Under the pieces are notes generated by a model. It was not told the DNA's origin, did not search any database, and saw nothing but the letters and a program-made list of their open reading frames with translations. A program made the position numbers and the translations under genes. This document shows positions 24,312-33,700 of a stretch of DNA of 64,000 bases, piece by piece (the first letter of the stretch is position 1; each line of letters opens with the position of its first letter). Source of the stretch: Candidatus Peregrinibacteria bacterium GW2011_GWC2_39_14. Its GTDB lineage: Bacteria > Patescibacteriota > Gracilibacteria > UBA1369 > UBA12463. The stretch is from contig LBWJ01000005.1 in the NCBI GenBank assembly GCA_000993595.1, forward strand, positions 1 to 64,000. The letters are read 5' to 3'.

Positions 24312-27300
24312 ATGAAAACTTCTAAATGGATTAGTCGTGTTTTAGCACGCGTCTTAACGGTCACTATCATCGCAATGATGATAACGGCCCAAATTGCACC
24401 ACCTGTAAAAGCGGTAATCACCACGGGTGACCATTTTACTTTAACATCTGCGGACGACGCAACCTCGATGGATTCGGGAGCAACGCTGGTTTTTACCGTA
24501 AAAGGCTACAACGCTTCAAATGAAGCAAGAACATTTACGGGAAGCGATAAAGCCTGTGTGGAAATAAATAATCCATCAACCTTCTCTCCAAGTACATACG
24601 TTGACGTAACTGCAGTGGGCGCAGGCTTAACGGTAACAAACGTAGGATCAGGATCAAACCCTCACCAAGGAGGGTCTGGAATGTACCCAACCGAAAGTTC
24701 AGATATAAGCGGAAGCAATAATAATTTGATTTGTTTCAATATGGACGTAGGAGATTCTGACACAAATACGTTCACAGTAAGAGCAACCTCCAATTTCGGG
24801 ATTTATGTTTTTGCCAATGGTGCGGCGGTAAATGACAACAACGAAACATACCCCGGAAATGATTTTGCAATGATAACCGTAAATTCAGCATCGGGAGGAG
24901 CAGATCACTTGGTTACAAACATTACAGCTTCAACTGCCGAGACTAATACGGAAATACCGGTCACAATAACGCAAGTCAATGCGGGAGGAGGCGTTGTAAC
25001 CTCAGCATTAACAGACGTTAGTGTAATGCTTGTCTCATCTATATCATCATCAGTCGAATCCAATATAATAACATCAAGCTCGGAACATGGATTAAACGTT
25101 AATGATTTTATTATATTTTCAGATGGTGCAAACAATCCGAACGCCAGCTATCTCGTCAGTGCCACCCCCTCTCCAACGACCTTCAAAGTTATCGGGCCAA
25201 CAGAAAACTATCTAGCAGAAGGACTCGTAAAAGTAACTCCATTATCAACCAGCTCAGGAGCATCAAACTCAATGGACGCTGTAACCCCTGGAACCATAAC
25301 TGCAAACACTCCATCTACAATAAGCATGCAAGCCACAGGCAACATAGCAGTTCCGGGAGGAGTTGGAATACAAGGCTGCACAGATGCTAAATATATAGCC
25401 TCATCTAAAACGGAAACCTCAATTTCTGTTATTGGACCAACCTCTTGTACGCCAACCCCAGGCGGAAGCGTTATATCTCTAACATTAACGCCGGGAACTG
25501 AAAGTTCTTACACTTTAAATGAAAGCAGTACATATATTTATTCTATTAACGGAACCCCAACTGGAAACACGACCACGAGCTACGCGTTTGACCAATCTTT
25601 AACGAATGGCGTCTTGAACATGGCCATAAAAGCTCCCGAAGCAGACACTATCATGGTCTCAGCATCATCCGACACTATTGGCAGCGACGAAACGGATGAA
25701 AACGATTACATTATTATATCTTCAGCATCTTCACTCACAATTAAAGGATATGGCCCACCAAATAATCAAAATGGAGTGCCAACAAATGCTCCAATAGACA
25801 TAATGTTTAACAGAAATCCAAGCAATGAAAGCGTTACGTTCCCACTTACAAACACGGCAGACAGTGCAATATCAATTTCATCGGGAGGAGTGCCAACAAC
25901 AGGGGTATGGGAAGTGTTTGCTGAAAACTATGGAGACTTTTCTTTTTACAGAACTAAATTCACTCCAACATCAGGAATGCTAACGGCATCAACAGTGTAT
26001 ACGGTCTCAATTCTAAAATCTTTTGTAAGCACCCTGGAATTACCTGAAGGATCTACCTCTCTTACAGATGCCGGATCTTCATATACATTCGCAATAACAA
26101 CCGGGACCGGAGGTGGAGATTTCACGCAACCACAAGGTGGCGGCAGCGCTCCGGGAGGAATGGGAGGTGGCTTCACGGGAACATTTGGAGGATCGGTACC
26201 GCCAATGGCAAATCTGGGATATCCAAGACCGGGGTCATGGGATGTGCCAACCAATATTTCAAAAATTTCCATAGATTTTGATAGACAAATGGACGCAACA
26301 ACTTTTACAAATGCAAATATTTATCTGAAAAAAATTGTAAATGGAGTAGAAGTGGATCCGATCGTAACAACGACGGTTTCACCAACAACCGGTACAAGCC
26401 AAAACGCATCTTTGGCGATAACGGGAACCTTAGCGGCCAACAGTGAATATAGGGTTGTAGTAACAAGAAATGTAAAAGACCCAAAAGGAACTCAACTGGC
26501 GGGTATGCCATTGGACGATGACGGAAATCCATTGCAAAGTTTTGGATTTGGATTTAATAACATGGGATCATTTAAAGAAAATTTCCGAACCGGTTCAGGC
26601 ACATCAACAATCACAGCAAGCTTAATGGGTTCAAATCTTGATAAATACAACTCATCGGGAACAATCACCGGAGTACCAACCTCAATAATTCCAAGAGCAA
26701 GCTTTAACGGGCCGCTGGATCCATCAACGGTTAATTCTACAAATGTAACTCTTAGAAAAGGATCATCGCCTGTCACGGGAACTATTAATTACAAAGGGGA
26801 ATCCAATGTAATTGAATTCGTCCCATCAGCAACGCTTCTAGCAAATACGATTTATACATTCAATATTTCGACAAGCGTTACAAGTGTAACGGGAGCCGCA
26901 ATATCAGAAGTAACAAAAACATTCACGACGGGATCTGAAGACATAACAGCTCCTCAATTGGTATTTTCAGAAGCTGATAACTATGGATTTAGAGTAAAAT
27001 TCGACGAAGCAATGGACCAAAGTTTAGCGGAAAATAAAGCCTATTACACTCTAAAAACATGCTCGGGAAGTGCAGTATCACCAGACGGAAGTTCTTGCAC
27101 GGGAGAAGGAAGCGTAACAACAGTAAGCTTAATGACAGGAGTGAATGCTCATTACGATACCTTTGAAAATTCAGTCTGGTTTGATGGTCTTACATTAACA
27201 GCAAATGACGGATTTTATATAGGAATAAATTCAAGCGTAAAAGACGCGGCGGGGAACGCTATTAATTCTTCATATGACACGTTCAACGGAATGGTTATGG

Positions 27301-30300
27301 GTGCTGATAAATTCGCCGGAGGACAAGGAATGCAAACTATGGGAGGCTTGGGAATGCAAGATTTCAACATGGGGACAATGGGTATGACTCCTATTTCTGC
27401 AATGCCAATGAATTCAATGGCAAGCGCAACAACAAAATTTTTCATAAGATTCCCGGTAGCAACACAAATCCCAACAGGTGGGTGGGTGGAACTTACTTTC
27501 CCTGCGGGATTTACAGTAACAGGTGTAAAACAAGACGCACAAAGTCCAATGAAAACAGACTTCAATGGACCGGCAACGGGCACGCCAACGTTTGCAACAA
27601 ATCTAACAAGTATAACTCCAACTCCAACTGATGGAGCCGGAGCACAGGCAAATGACGGAGTCGGATATATCGCGGCGGCAAATAAAGTTTATGTAAAATT
27701 ATCAGGAGCAACAAGCGCAACGGACTTCATACAAATTGATTTGGATGGAATCACAAATGCAAGCGAACCAAAAGACTCTTCAAGCTCCGGATATAGCTTA
27801 CAAATTAAAACGTTTAACAGCTCCGGCGCACTTTTGGAAGGAATGACAACGATGCCGTTCTTCATCGGCTCATCGGGAACAGGCAGTATTGGTGGACGCA
27901 TTACAGCAAGCTCGACCGGAATAAACGGAGTAACTGTTTACATAAACTCTCCATTCACTGGTCCAATGGAAACAACAACGGCAAATAACGCCAATGGAGG
28001 AGGCCAAGACGGAGAATATAAATTTTCAAATCTTCCATCGGGACAATACATGATTTTCACTCAACCAAACTTCACGATTGGAGAAACAACTTATAACGGA
28101 AAATCGAATCCGGAACCTATAACCGTAAGCGGAACCACGATAAAAAATATTTCAATTACAGCCTCAAACGGGACAACAGGAGCAACACAACCTATAACCA
28201 TTAGCTACACATCCGAAAGCCTGGCGGCTATAACAAGTCTTGGATTTAATGACAGCATAGACGTATTCGCCAATAGCCCAAAGGGATTTGTTTCACAAAC
28301 AATTGCACGCGCATCTTTAACCGGAACAAGCAAAACGGTCAATTTATATCTACCAACAGCAGGAGACTGGATGGTCGGCATTGGTCCGGCTATGCCAAAA
28401 GGCCCAATGGCAGGAACACCGCCACAAATGAACTGGATTCCGGGACCATCAAGAAATGTAATGATTGCACAAAGTGACATTGGAGGAGCCGCAAAAAGCG
28501 CAATTCCATTTACAATGAGCATAGCGGATAAAGCAATTACAGGAAAAGTTCTCGATGCATCCGGCACGGCAATATCAAATGCTGAAATTTATGCTTATAA
28601 CCCAAAAGGAGGAACAGGAAGCCACACAACATCCGCGACAGACGGAACATTCACGTTAAACGTAACAGAGGGAACATATAAAGTCGGTGCATTTTTACCG
28701 GGCATGCCAAATTCGGGAGAAATTGCAATATTGGTTTCCGGAAGCAGCTTTTACGTTGACGGCTCTCCAACAGCTTCAACAGGATCGTCCGGAGAAAATC
28801 CATTCAACTTAAAAATCAATAAATCGAGTTCTGCGTTAACAATTCAAGGAAGAGTAACTGATGGAACCAACGCAATTTCAAATTCAGCGGTATGGAGCCA
28901 TAGAACGGATTCCCCTGCTCCACCGATACATTCCAAAACAGACAACACCGGAAATTACACATTATACGTTTCAGCGGGAACGTGGATGGTTGAAGCGGAT
29001 GCCCCGGGGTACGGGTATATGGGATCAAAAACATTAACCGTCACGACATCAAATCTCGCAAATCAAGATTTCACAGTTGCAAACGACCAAGGAAGTATTT
29101 CCGGAACAATCAACATCCCCGGCACATCCGATGACTCCGGCGTAATAGTAACCGCCTACTGCACGGATGGCACAAATGAAACAACGACAGCCGCAGATGG
29201 AACTTACACAATGAATGTACCGGACGGAACTTGCACGGTAAGAGCAAATATTCCGGGAACCGGCGAGCTTGCTCCTCAAACGGTAGCGGTGGATGGAACG
29301 GAAACAGGAAAAAATTTCACAGTTGCAACTCCACAAACATTCACAATAACGCTCAACGAAGCGGTTAGCGAGGATACTGAAATAAATTTATTTAATGCAA
29401 CCGGACAAGGCAACGAAATAATAATTCCCGCAGGAAGCACATCAGCATCAGTGACCGTACCGGAAGGAACATATTATTTAGATACGGACATCCCGGGGAT
29501 TCCATTGTCCGACGTGGAAACAACCGGTGCGGAATTTAATAATGTAAACGGAACACCGGGTGAAAACAACGAAATAAACATTGACGGAACCGGTGACAGC
29601 ATAGTCCTTACCCTCCCAACGATATATTCGGTTTCAGGACAAATAACCAGCTCGAGCACAGGAATTAACGATGTAACTATTTCTATTTATAACACCACAT
29701 CAAAAGAAACCTTTGCCGTCACAACATCAAACGATGCGGCAGGTGGAGGGCTGGACGGAGAATATTTGATAAAACTTCCGGCCGGAACATACAGCATTTC
29801 AGCGGATAAATCAGGATACTCCTCTACTCCGATAGATGTAACGGTAGCGGATACTTCAACGGGAAACGATATAGCGTTAACAGCAAACTCAAAAACCATA
29901 GCCGGAACAGTCTTAGCGGGAGGCGTCATAGCGGCTGACACAAAAGTTTATGCGGAAGCGTCAGGTGGCGGCTTTGCTTCAACCACCACTTCAACAGATG
30001 GAACATATGTATTATCCGTAAAGCCTGGAATTTGGACAATAAATGCAAAATTAGACGGATATGCGGAAGGAACAGCACTGCAAGTTGATGTAACTTCGGC
30101 CAACGAAACGGGAAAAAACTTTTCGTTAATTGCGTTAACGGGAGCCGACATTCCAAGTGCTCCACAAAGCGAAACAATTGTTCCAAGCACAGGAGGAATT
30201 ATTAGCGACGCAGAAACAAATACAGAAATCCTCATACCACCAAATGCCTTAGGATCGGGAACCGATGCGGGACAAATCACGACAAAAGAGATAAGCGATG

Positions 30301-31607
30301 TATTTGAAACGCCAACTGCAACTCCAATTGGTTATGGACAAGAAATATCAGCATCGGACGCAGACGGAAATCCAATAACAACATTGGATAATGAAGTAAC
30401 CTTCTCATTACATTTAACAGAAGATGAATTAACAGCAGCCGGATTAGACACCCCAGCGGAAGCGGACCAATTAACAATCGGTTATTGGGATGATGGCGCA
30501 AACAACTGGGTGCCTCAATCATCAACGAAAGAATATTATGACGTGAGTGGAAACATAATTCCTTACGCAACAGTCGCAGATTCGGCAACGTTGGTGGCGG
30601 CAGGCGTAGATTATATTTATTTGGTCGCGGAAACGGACCACTTCACAACATTCGCACCAATCCTCCCAACCGGCCCAACTCCACCGGCAACACCAGCAAC
30701 GCCAACCGCAACAGCGGGAAGCGGACAAGTCACGTTAACTTGGACAAAAAACAGCGAAGTCGATATGTCTAGTTACAACATCTGGGAAACAAATGTATCG
30801 GAAGGAGTCGTAACAACACTGCTCCAATCCGCTTGCGGAACAACAACGTGTACAAAAACAATTACAGGTCTCACAAACGGAACAGCATATTCATATCAAA
30901 TTATTGCTATTGACACAGATGGCAACGAATCCGCAGGATCAACTGCGGCTTCAGCGACTCCGGCGGCCAGCGTAACAGGGGGCGGAGCTATCTTGCCATC
31001 AATAGTAGTACAAGAAACGCCTAAGATCGCAGATAAAACAGTCATAACGCCATCGGCAAAAGATATAACGGATATTGCAGGACACTGGGCTAAAACATTT
31101 ATTGAAGATCTTTTGGCAAAAAAAGTTATATCCGGAACAGACGCAACCCATTACAGCCCTAACAAGCCCATAACCAGAGCCGAATTCACGAAAATCGCAA
31201 TAAATATGTTTAACATCCAAGTCAACAACAGTCTCACGACTACCTCATTTAAAGACGTTAAAACAAACGATTGGTTTGCTCCATACGTAGAAGCGGCTTA
31301 CAAAGAACAAGTTGTTTCCGGATATGACAATGAAACGTTCAAGCCAAATCAACCAATTAACAGAGCCGAAGCAATCAAAATCTTACTCGATATGGCAAAA
31401 ATCAAAGTAAGCGAACTTATTTACAGCGATAAATTCCCGGATGTACAAGCCGCCGATTGGTTTGCGAAATACATTGAATACGCTGTGAAAAATGAAATTG
31501 TTAGTGGCTACAAAGATGGAAAATTCCTTCCATCAAACAGCATAACCAGAGCCGAAGCCGCAAAAATCGCCTCACTCTTACTGGGATTAACGGTTCAGGC
31601 AAAATAA
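24312..31607 (+). CDS. Giant SLH-domain surface (S-layer-type) protein
   Basis: A 2431-residue secreted protein. A signal peptide ends near residue 34 (APPVKA). Then come Thr/Ser-rich Ig-like modules; SbsA-type Ig-like segments (PTNISKISIDFDRQMDA near residue 655 and a similar one near 795); a Gly-rich linker (about 600-628); and a Met/Gly-rich linker (about 995-1036). At least six carboxypeptidase-regulatory-like beta-sandwich modules follow from about residue 1190 to 1930 (patterns such as ISGTINIPG and GEYLIKLPAGTYSISA). Then a ZU5-like stretch, a fibronectin III domain (about 2123-2220), and three SLH domains (about 2250-2431) with FKDV..DWFAPYVEAA and ITRAE motifs. SLH domains bind cell-wall polymer. 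A strong terminator follows. It is probably a main surface-layer or adhesion protein. Confidence 0.93.
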   Translation: MKTSKWISRVLARVLTVTIIAMMITAQIAPPVKAVITTGDHFTLTSADDATSMDSGATLVFTVKGYNASNEARTFTGSDKACVEINNPSTFSPSTYVDVTAVGAGLTVTNVGSGSNPHQGGSGMYPTESSDISGSNNNLICFNMDVGDSDTNTFTVRATSNFGIYVFANGAAVNDNNETYPGNDFAMITVNSASGGADHLVTNITASTAETNTEIPVTITQVNAGGGVVTSALTDVSVMLVSSISSSVESNIITSSSEHGLNVNDFIIFSDGANNPNASYLVSATPSPTTFKVIGPTENYLAEGLVKVTPLSTSSGASNSMDAVTPGTITANTPSTISMQATGNIAVPGGVGIQGCTDAKYIASSKTETSISVIGPTSCTPTPGGSVISLTLTPGTESSYTLNESSTYIYSINGTPTGNTTTSYAFDQSLTNGVLNMAIKAPEADTIMVSASSDTIGSDETDENDYIIISSASSLTIKGYGPPNNQNGVPTNAPIDIMFNRNPSNESVTFPLTNTADSAISISSGGVPTTGVWEVFAENYGDFSFYRTKFTPTSGMLTASTVYTVSILKSFVSTLELPEGSTSLTDAGSSYTFAITTGTGGGDFTQPQGGGSAPGGMGGGFTGTFGGSVPPMANLGYPRPGSWDVPTNISKISIDFDRQMDATTFTNANIYLKKIVNGVEVDPIVTTTVSPTTGTSQNASLAITGTLAANSEYRVVVTRNVKDPKGTQLAGMPLDDDGNPLQSFGFGFNNMGSFKENFRTGSGTSTITASLMGSNLDKYNSSGTITGVPTSIIPRASFNGPLDPSTVNSTNVTLRKGSSPVTGTINYKGESNVIEFVPSATLLANTIYTFNISTSVTSVTGAAISEVTKTFTTGSEDITAPQLVFSEADNYGFRVKFDEAMDQSLAENKAYYTLKTCSGSAVSPDGSSCTGEGSVTTVSLMTGVNAHYDTFENSVWFDGLTLTANDGFYIGINSSVKDAAGNAINSSYDTFNGMVMGADKFAGGQGMQTMGGLGMQDFNMGTMGMTPISAMPMNSMASATTKFFIRFPVATQIPTGGWVELTFPAGFTVTGVKQDAQSPMKTDFNGPATGTPTFATNLTSITPTPTDGAGAQANDGVGYIAAANKVYVKLSGATSATDFIQIDLDGITNASEPKDSSSSGYSLQIKTFNSSGALLEGMTTMPFFIGSSGTGSIGGRITASSTGINGVTVYINSPFTGPMETTTANNANGGGQDGEYKFSNLPSGQYMIFTQPNFTIGETTYNGKSNPEPITVSGTTIKNISITASNGTTGATQPITISYTSESLAAITSLGFNDSIDVFANSPKGFVSQTIARASLTGTSKTVNLYLPTAGDWMVGIGPAMPKGPMAGTPPQMNWIPGPSRNVMIAQSDIGGAAKSAIPFTMSIADKAITGKVLDASGTAISNAEIYAYNPKGGTGSHTTSATDGTFTLNVTEGTYKVGAFLPGMPNSGEIAILVSGSSFYVDGSPTASTGSSGENPFNLKINKSSSALTIQGRVTDGTNAISNSAVWSHRTDSPAPPIHSKTDNTGNYTLYVSAGTWMVEADAPGYGYMGSKTLTVTTSNLANQDFTVANDQGSISGTINIPGTSDDSGVIVTAYCTDGTNETTTAADGTYTMNVPDGTCTVRANIPGTGELAPQTVAVDGTETGKNFTVATPQTFTITLNEAVSEDTEINLFNATGQGNEIIIPAGSTSASVTVPEGTYYLDTDIPGIPLSDVETTGAEFNNVNGTPGENNEINIDGTGDSIVLTLPTIYSVSGQITSSSTGINDVTISIYNTTSKETFAVTTSNDAAGGGLDGEYLIKLPAGTYSISADKSGYSSTPIDVTVADTSTGNDIALTANSKTIAGTVLAGGVIAADTKVYAEASGGGFASTTTSTDGTYVLSVKPGIWTINAKLDGYAEGTALQVDVTSANETGKNFSLIALTGADIPSAPQSETIVPSTGGIISDAETNTEILIPPNALGSGTDAGQITTKEISDVFETPTATPIGYGQEISASDADGNPITTLDNEVTFSLHLTEDELTAAGLDTPAEADQLTIGYWDDGANNWVPQSSTKEYYDVSGNIIPYATVADSATLVAAGVDYIYLVAETDHFTTFAPILPTGPTPPATPATPTATAGSGQVTLTWTKNSEVDMSSYNIWETNVSEGVVTTLLQSACGTTTCTKTITGLTNGTAYSYQIIAIDTDGNESAGSTAASATPAASVTGGGAILPSIVVQETPKIADKTVITPSAKDITDIAGHWAKTFIEDLLAKKVISGTDATHYSPNKPITRAEFTKIAINMFNIQVNNSLTTTSFKDVKTNDWFAPYVEAAYKEQVVSGYDNETFKPNQPINRAEAIKILLDMAKIKVSELIYSDKFPDVQAADWFAKYIEYAVKNEIVSGYKDGKFLPSNSITRAEAAKIASLLLGLTVQAK

Positions 31608-31636
31608 ATTCGGTAAACGAATAGACAAAACATCGA

Positions 31637-31666
31637 AAGGGCGCTTACAAAAGGCGCCCTTTTTAA
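31637..31666 (+). terminator. Rho-independent terminator
   Basis: An 8-bp perfect stem, AAGGGCGC (31637-31644) with GCGCCCTT (31654-31661), around a 9-base loop and followed by TTTTAATT. It ends transcription of the surface-protein gene, 30 bases after its stop codon. Confidence 0.85.
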
Positions 31667-31689
31667 TTAACTATAAGTCTTTAAATCGA

Positions 31690-31719
31690 TTTGAACCGCG
31701 CGGCAACACGCACTATTAG
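31690..31719 (+). repeat. Copy 2 of the 30-bp direct repeat flanking the SLH gene
   Basis: Same orientation as 24147-24176. Here the FEPRG-coding stretch ends in TAG but has no gene in front of it, because the frame passes back into the terminator stem. It is therefore a non-coding copy or a gene remnant just before the promoter of the 31784 gene. Confidence 0.5.
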
Positions 31720-31731
31720 CCTTTAATCCAT

Positions 31732-31760
31732 TTGACAAATTCCATTTTTAACATTATAAT
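31732..31760 (+). promoter_or_regulatory. Consensus promoter for the 31784 gene
   Basis: TTGACA (31732-31737), exactly 17 bases, TATAAT (31755-31760). This is a perfect sigma-70 consensus, 24 bases before the ATG at 31784. The gene is therefore likely highly expressed. Confidence 0.8.
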
Positions 31761-31783
31761 TTAACCAACTTAACAATCCTCAT

Positions 31784-32932
31784 ATGTTAGATGAACGTTT
31801 TTCAACTCATGATCAGCTTGTAGCAGAAGTTAACACAAGCATGATAGAGCTTGGAATAGACGCAGAAACAAATACGAGCGTTGCAAGCGTTGCCAGGGAC
31901 TTACTAAGTTCAAACCGTGAAAGCCTTATTCTTTTTGGCGATGAAACAACAGAAGCGTTAAGAGAAGGACTCAATCTTACTTCGGATAGCCCAAAAGCTA
32001 TTGGAATGTCCCTTAGATACAACGACTCATTAGCCGACAGCGATGGAAAGCCTGGTCAAATTTCAATACTAAAAACCGTATTAAAAATTTCCGAAAAAAC
32101 ACGTACAAGAATTGCCAAGTCCCAACCAAGTATTGCGCAAAATTTATTGGACACAGAGCGCGATATTTCAGCGGCAATAGATCGCATGGAGGCATTTAAT
32201 GCAGCAGGAGAAGCCGTTAAAGAAAGGGAACCTCAAGAACAATTGATTTTCCTCGCAAGAAGACTGCTTCATCAAATTGCGGATAAACGCGCACAAGGAA
32301 AAGTTTGCACAGACTTTACAACCGATCCAACGTATGAAGAAAAAGATACCGAAACAAGTAGGTTGAGATATAGGAAAGGAGATGAATTCATTAAGGAAAA
32401 GCAACAAGAACGCACAGAACTGGAAATAAAATATAGCGTTGATACAAGCGCCCCTACGTTCCCGGATCTACACCTTCTAACGGTAATCAGAAAATTTGAA
32501 GACCATGAACAAATTTATTTATTTTCAGCTCCAAATGAAGGAGATATGCCAGCATACGAATTCCGTATTCGCAAAATAACGAACACACTAAACAAAGCTT
32601 CTTACTTCGGCACAATAAAATCCGGAACCGGCCAAGCAAGAAAAGAAATAGAATTTGAAATAACTAAAGATTTTTATGAAGCCTTGAAAGAAGTTCGTCC
32701 GGAAAAATATGAAATATTAAAAAAACGTCGATATTTCGTACGCGATGGCGAAGAAAGCACAACAACAATTGATAGACTGGAATTAAATGGCAAAGTCGAC
32801 TTCTCCGCAGAAGTTGAATTCCACGAAAAAGAAATCCCTAAAGGATATACAAAACCGTCATGGACAACCGAAGAAAGAAAAGAAAGAAAATATGCCATGG
32901 TCTCAATCGCGCGCGACGGAATAAGCTGGTAA
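31784..32932 (+). CDS. Hypothetical soluble protein with strong promoter
   Basis: A 382-residue cytoplasmic protein rich in Glu, Lys, Arg and Thr. The first 200 residues are helical (for example IAQNLLDTERDISAAIDRMEAFNAAGEAV) and the last 150 look like alternating beta strands (DLHLLTVIRKFEDHEQIYLFSAP, YEFRIRKITNTLNKASYFGTIKSG). No motif, signal peptide or membrane segment is seen, and I do not recognise the family. A perfect consensus promoter lies just upstream. A CCTC stretch precedes the start codon, as for several other leading genes here. Confidence 0.65.
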   Translation: MLDERFSTHDQLVAEVNTSMIELGIDAETNTSVASVARDLLSSNRESLILFGDETTEALREGLNLTSDSPKAIGMSLRYNDSLADSDGKPGQISILKTVLKISEKTRTRIAKSQPSIAQNLLDTERDISAAIDRMEAFNAAGEAVKEREPQEQLIFLARRLLHQIADKRAQGKVCTDFTTDPTYEEKDTETSRLRYRKGDEFIKEKQQERTELEIKYSVDTSAPTFPDLHLLTVIRKFEDHEQIYLFSAPNEGDMPAYEFRIRKITNTLNKASYFGTIKSGTGQARKEIEFEITKDFYEALKEVRPEKYEILKKRRYFVRDGEESTTTIDRLELNGKVDFSAEVEFHEKEIPKGYTKPSWTTEERKERKYAMVSIARDGISW

Positions 32933-32959
32933 AAGCCCTTTAAATTTGTAAAAATCCTA

Positions 32960-32988
32960 TTGATTTTAAACTATTTTTGTAATACAAT
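32960..32988 (+). promoter_or_regulatory. Toxin-antitoxin operon promoter
   Basis: TTGATT (32960-32965), 17 bases, TACAAT (32983-32988), 28 bases before the antitoxin ATG. The -10 box lies inside the operator palindrome at 32975-33000, which suits autorepression. Confidence 0.7.
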
Positions 32989-33000
32989 TGTAATACAAAA
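32975..33000 (+). promoter_or_regulatory. Candidate operator of the toxin-antitoxin pair
   Basis: A 26-base near-palindrome made of two tandem TTGTAATACAA units (32978-32988 and 32988-32998) that share one base. Its reverse complement differs at only two positions. It covers the -10 box. Ribbon-helix-helix antitoxins usually bind such paired repeats, so this is a likely autoregulatory site. Confidence 0.7.
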
Positions 33001-33015
33001 TTTAAACAATTCACT

Positions 33016-33243
33016 ATGCGTTCAATCTTAAGCATTTCTCTACCTGAAGCCCAAAAAAAAGACATCGAAAAAAGAGCAAAAAAAGCCAACCAAACCACAA
33101 GCTCTTATATTATTCGCGTCATGAATCTTGAAAAAAGTCTTATTTCCGAAGAAGAACTGGTAAAAATGGCGGCACAAGCGGAAAAAGATTACAAATCTGG
33201 AAAAACAAAAAAATTAGCTAGTTTAAAAGATTTAATAAGCTAA
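33016..33243 (+). CDS. Ribbon-helix-helix antitoxin
   Basis: A 75-residue protein. RSILSISLPEAQKKDIEKRAKKANQTTSSYIIRVM has the strand-helix-helix pattern of RHH DNA-binding antitoxins: an alternating N-terminal beta strand, then two amphipathic helices. A charged C-terminal tail (EEELVKMAAQAEKDYKSGK) would wrap and block the toxin. It is followed after one base by a RelE/ParE-type toxin gene and preceded by a palindromic operator. It likely represses its own operon together with the toxin. Confidence 0.85.
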   Translation: MRSILSISLPEAQKKDIEKRAKKANQTTSSYIIRVMNLEKSLISEEELVKMAAQAEKDYKSGKTKKLASLKDLIS

Positions 33244-33244
33244 T

Positions 33245-33511
33245 ATGCAAATCAAAGAAATTCACTATAACAATGAATTCGCCAAACAATTTTCAAATCT
33301 TCCAAAAAATATTCAAAAAAAAGCCTGTGAAAAGGAAGCCGTTTTTAGAAAAAATGCATTTCACCCCTCGCTAAGACTTCATAAGTTGAAAGGCAAGTTG
33401 GATAGCTTGTGGAGCATTTCAATCGACATGAAACACAGAATAATCCTCAAACCGCTAGACGACGGCATAATCTTGTTTATCAGTATTGGGATGCATGCGA
33501 TTTATGAATAA
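33245..33511 (+). CDS. RelE/ParE-superfamily toxin
   Basis: An 88-residue basic protein with the RelE/ParE fold pattern: an N-terminal strand (IKEIHYNNEF), two helices (AKQFSNLPKNIQKKACEKEAVFR), then LHKLKGKLDSLWSISIDMKHRIIL and a final strand FISIGMHAIYE. The L-x-G-x3-LWSISID..HRI core is typical of YafQ/HigB-like members that cut mRNA on the ribosome, though ParE-like action cannot be excluded. It is co-transcribed with the preceding antitoxin, 1 base apart. Confidence 0.85.
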   Translation: MQIKEIHYNNEFAKQFSNLPKNIQKKACEKEAVFRKNAFHPSLRLHKLKGKLDSLWSISIDMKHRIILKPLDDGIILFISIGMHAIYE

Positions 33512-33528
33512 TATAAAAAATCAATATA

Positions 33529-33690
33529 ATGAAAATCGCGTCAAAAACTCTAAAGAAAAGCTATAAAGGCTCATCTTCAAAGTCATTAGACAAAGGGATC
33601 TTCTATAAAACTGATAAAAATTGTTTCGGAATTAATTTTCCACTTGGAGTCGACGCAAAAAAGCTAATTTCAAAACTAAAAAACCAATAA
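33529..33690 (+). CDS. Small basic protein, 53 residues
   Basis: An ATG at 33529, 17 bases after the toxin gene, opens 53 codons to a TAA at 33690. The product is basic (SKTLKKSYKGSSSKSLDKG) with a more ordered second half (GIFYKTDKNCFGINFPLGVD) ending in a short helix. It is spaced and oriented as a third gene of the toxin-antitoxin operon. No family is recognised. The coding-like amino acid content makes it plausible but not proven. Confidence 0.45.
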   Translation: MKIASKTLKKSYKGSSSKSLDKGIFYKTDKNCFGINFPLGVDAKKLISKLKNQ

Positions 33691-33700
33691 AAAATATCGT

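Noticed and set aside
24900..31220. Many open frames on the minus strand within the giant surface-protein gene
   Set aside because: They have no motifs and only mirror the low-stop, Thr/Gly/Ala-rich coding of the plus strand.
31680..31760. A tRNA-like T-arm (GGTTCAAAT in reverse complement)
   Set aside because: No matching acceptor, D or anticodon arms can be drawn around it; the same holds for the copy at 24147-24176.
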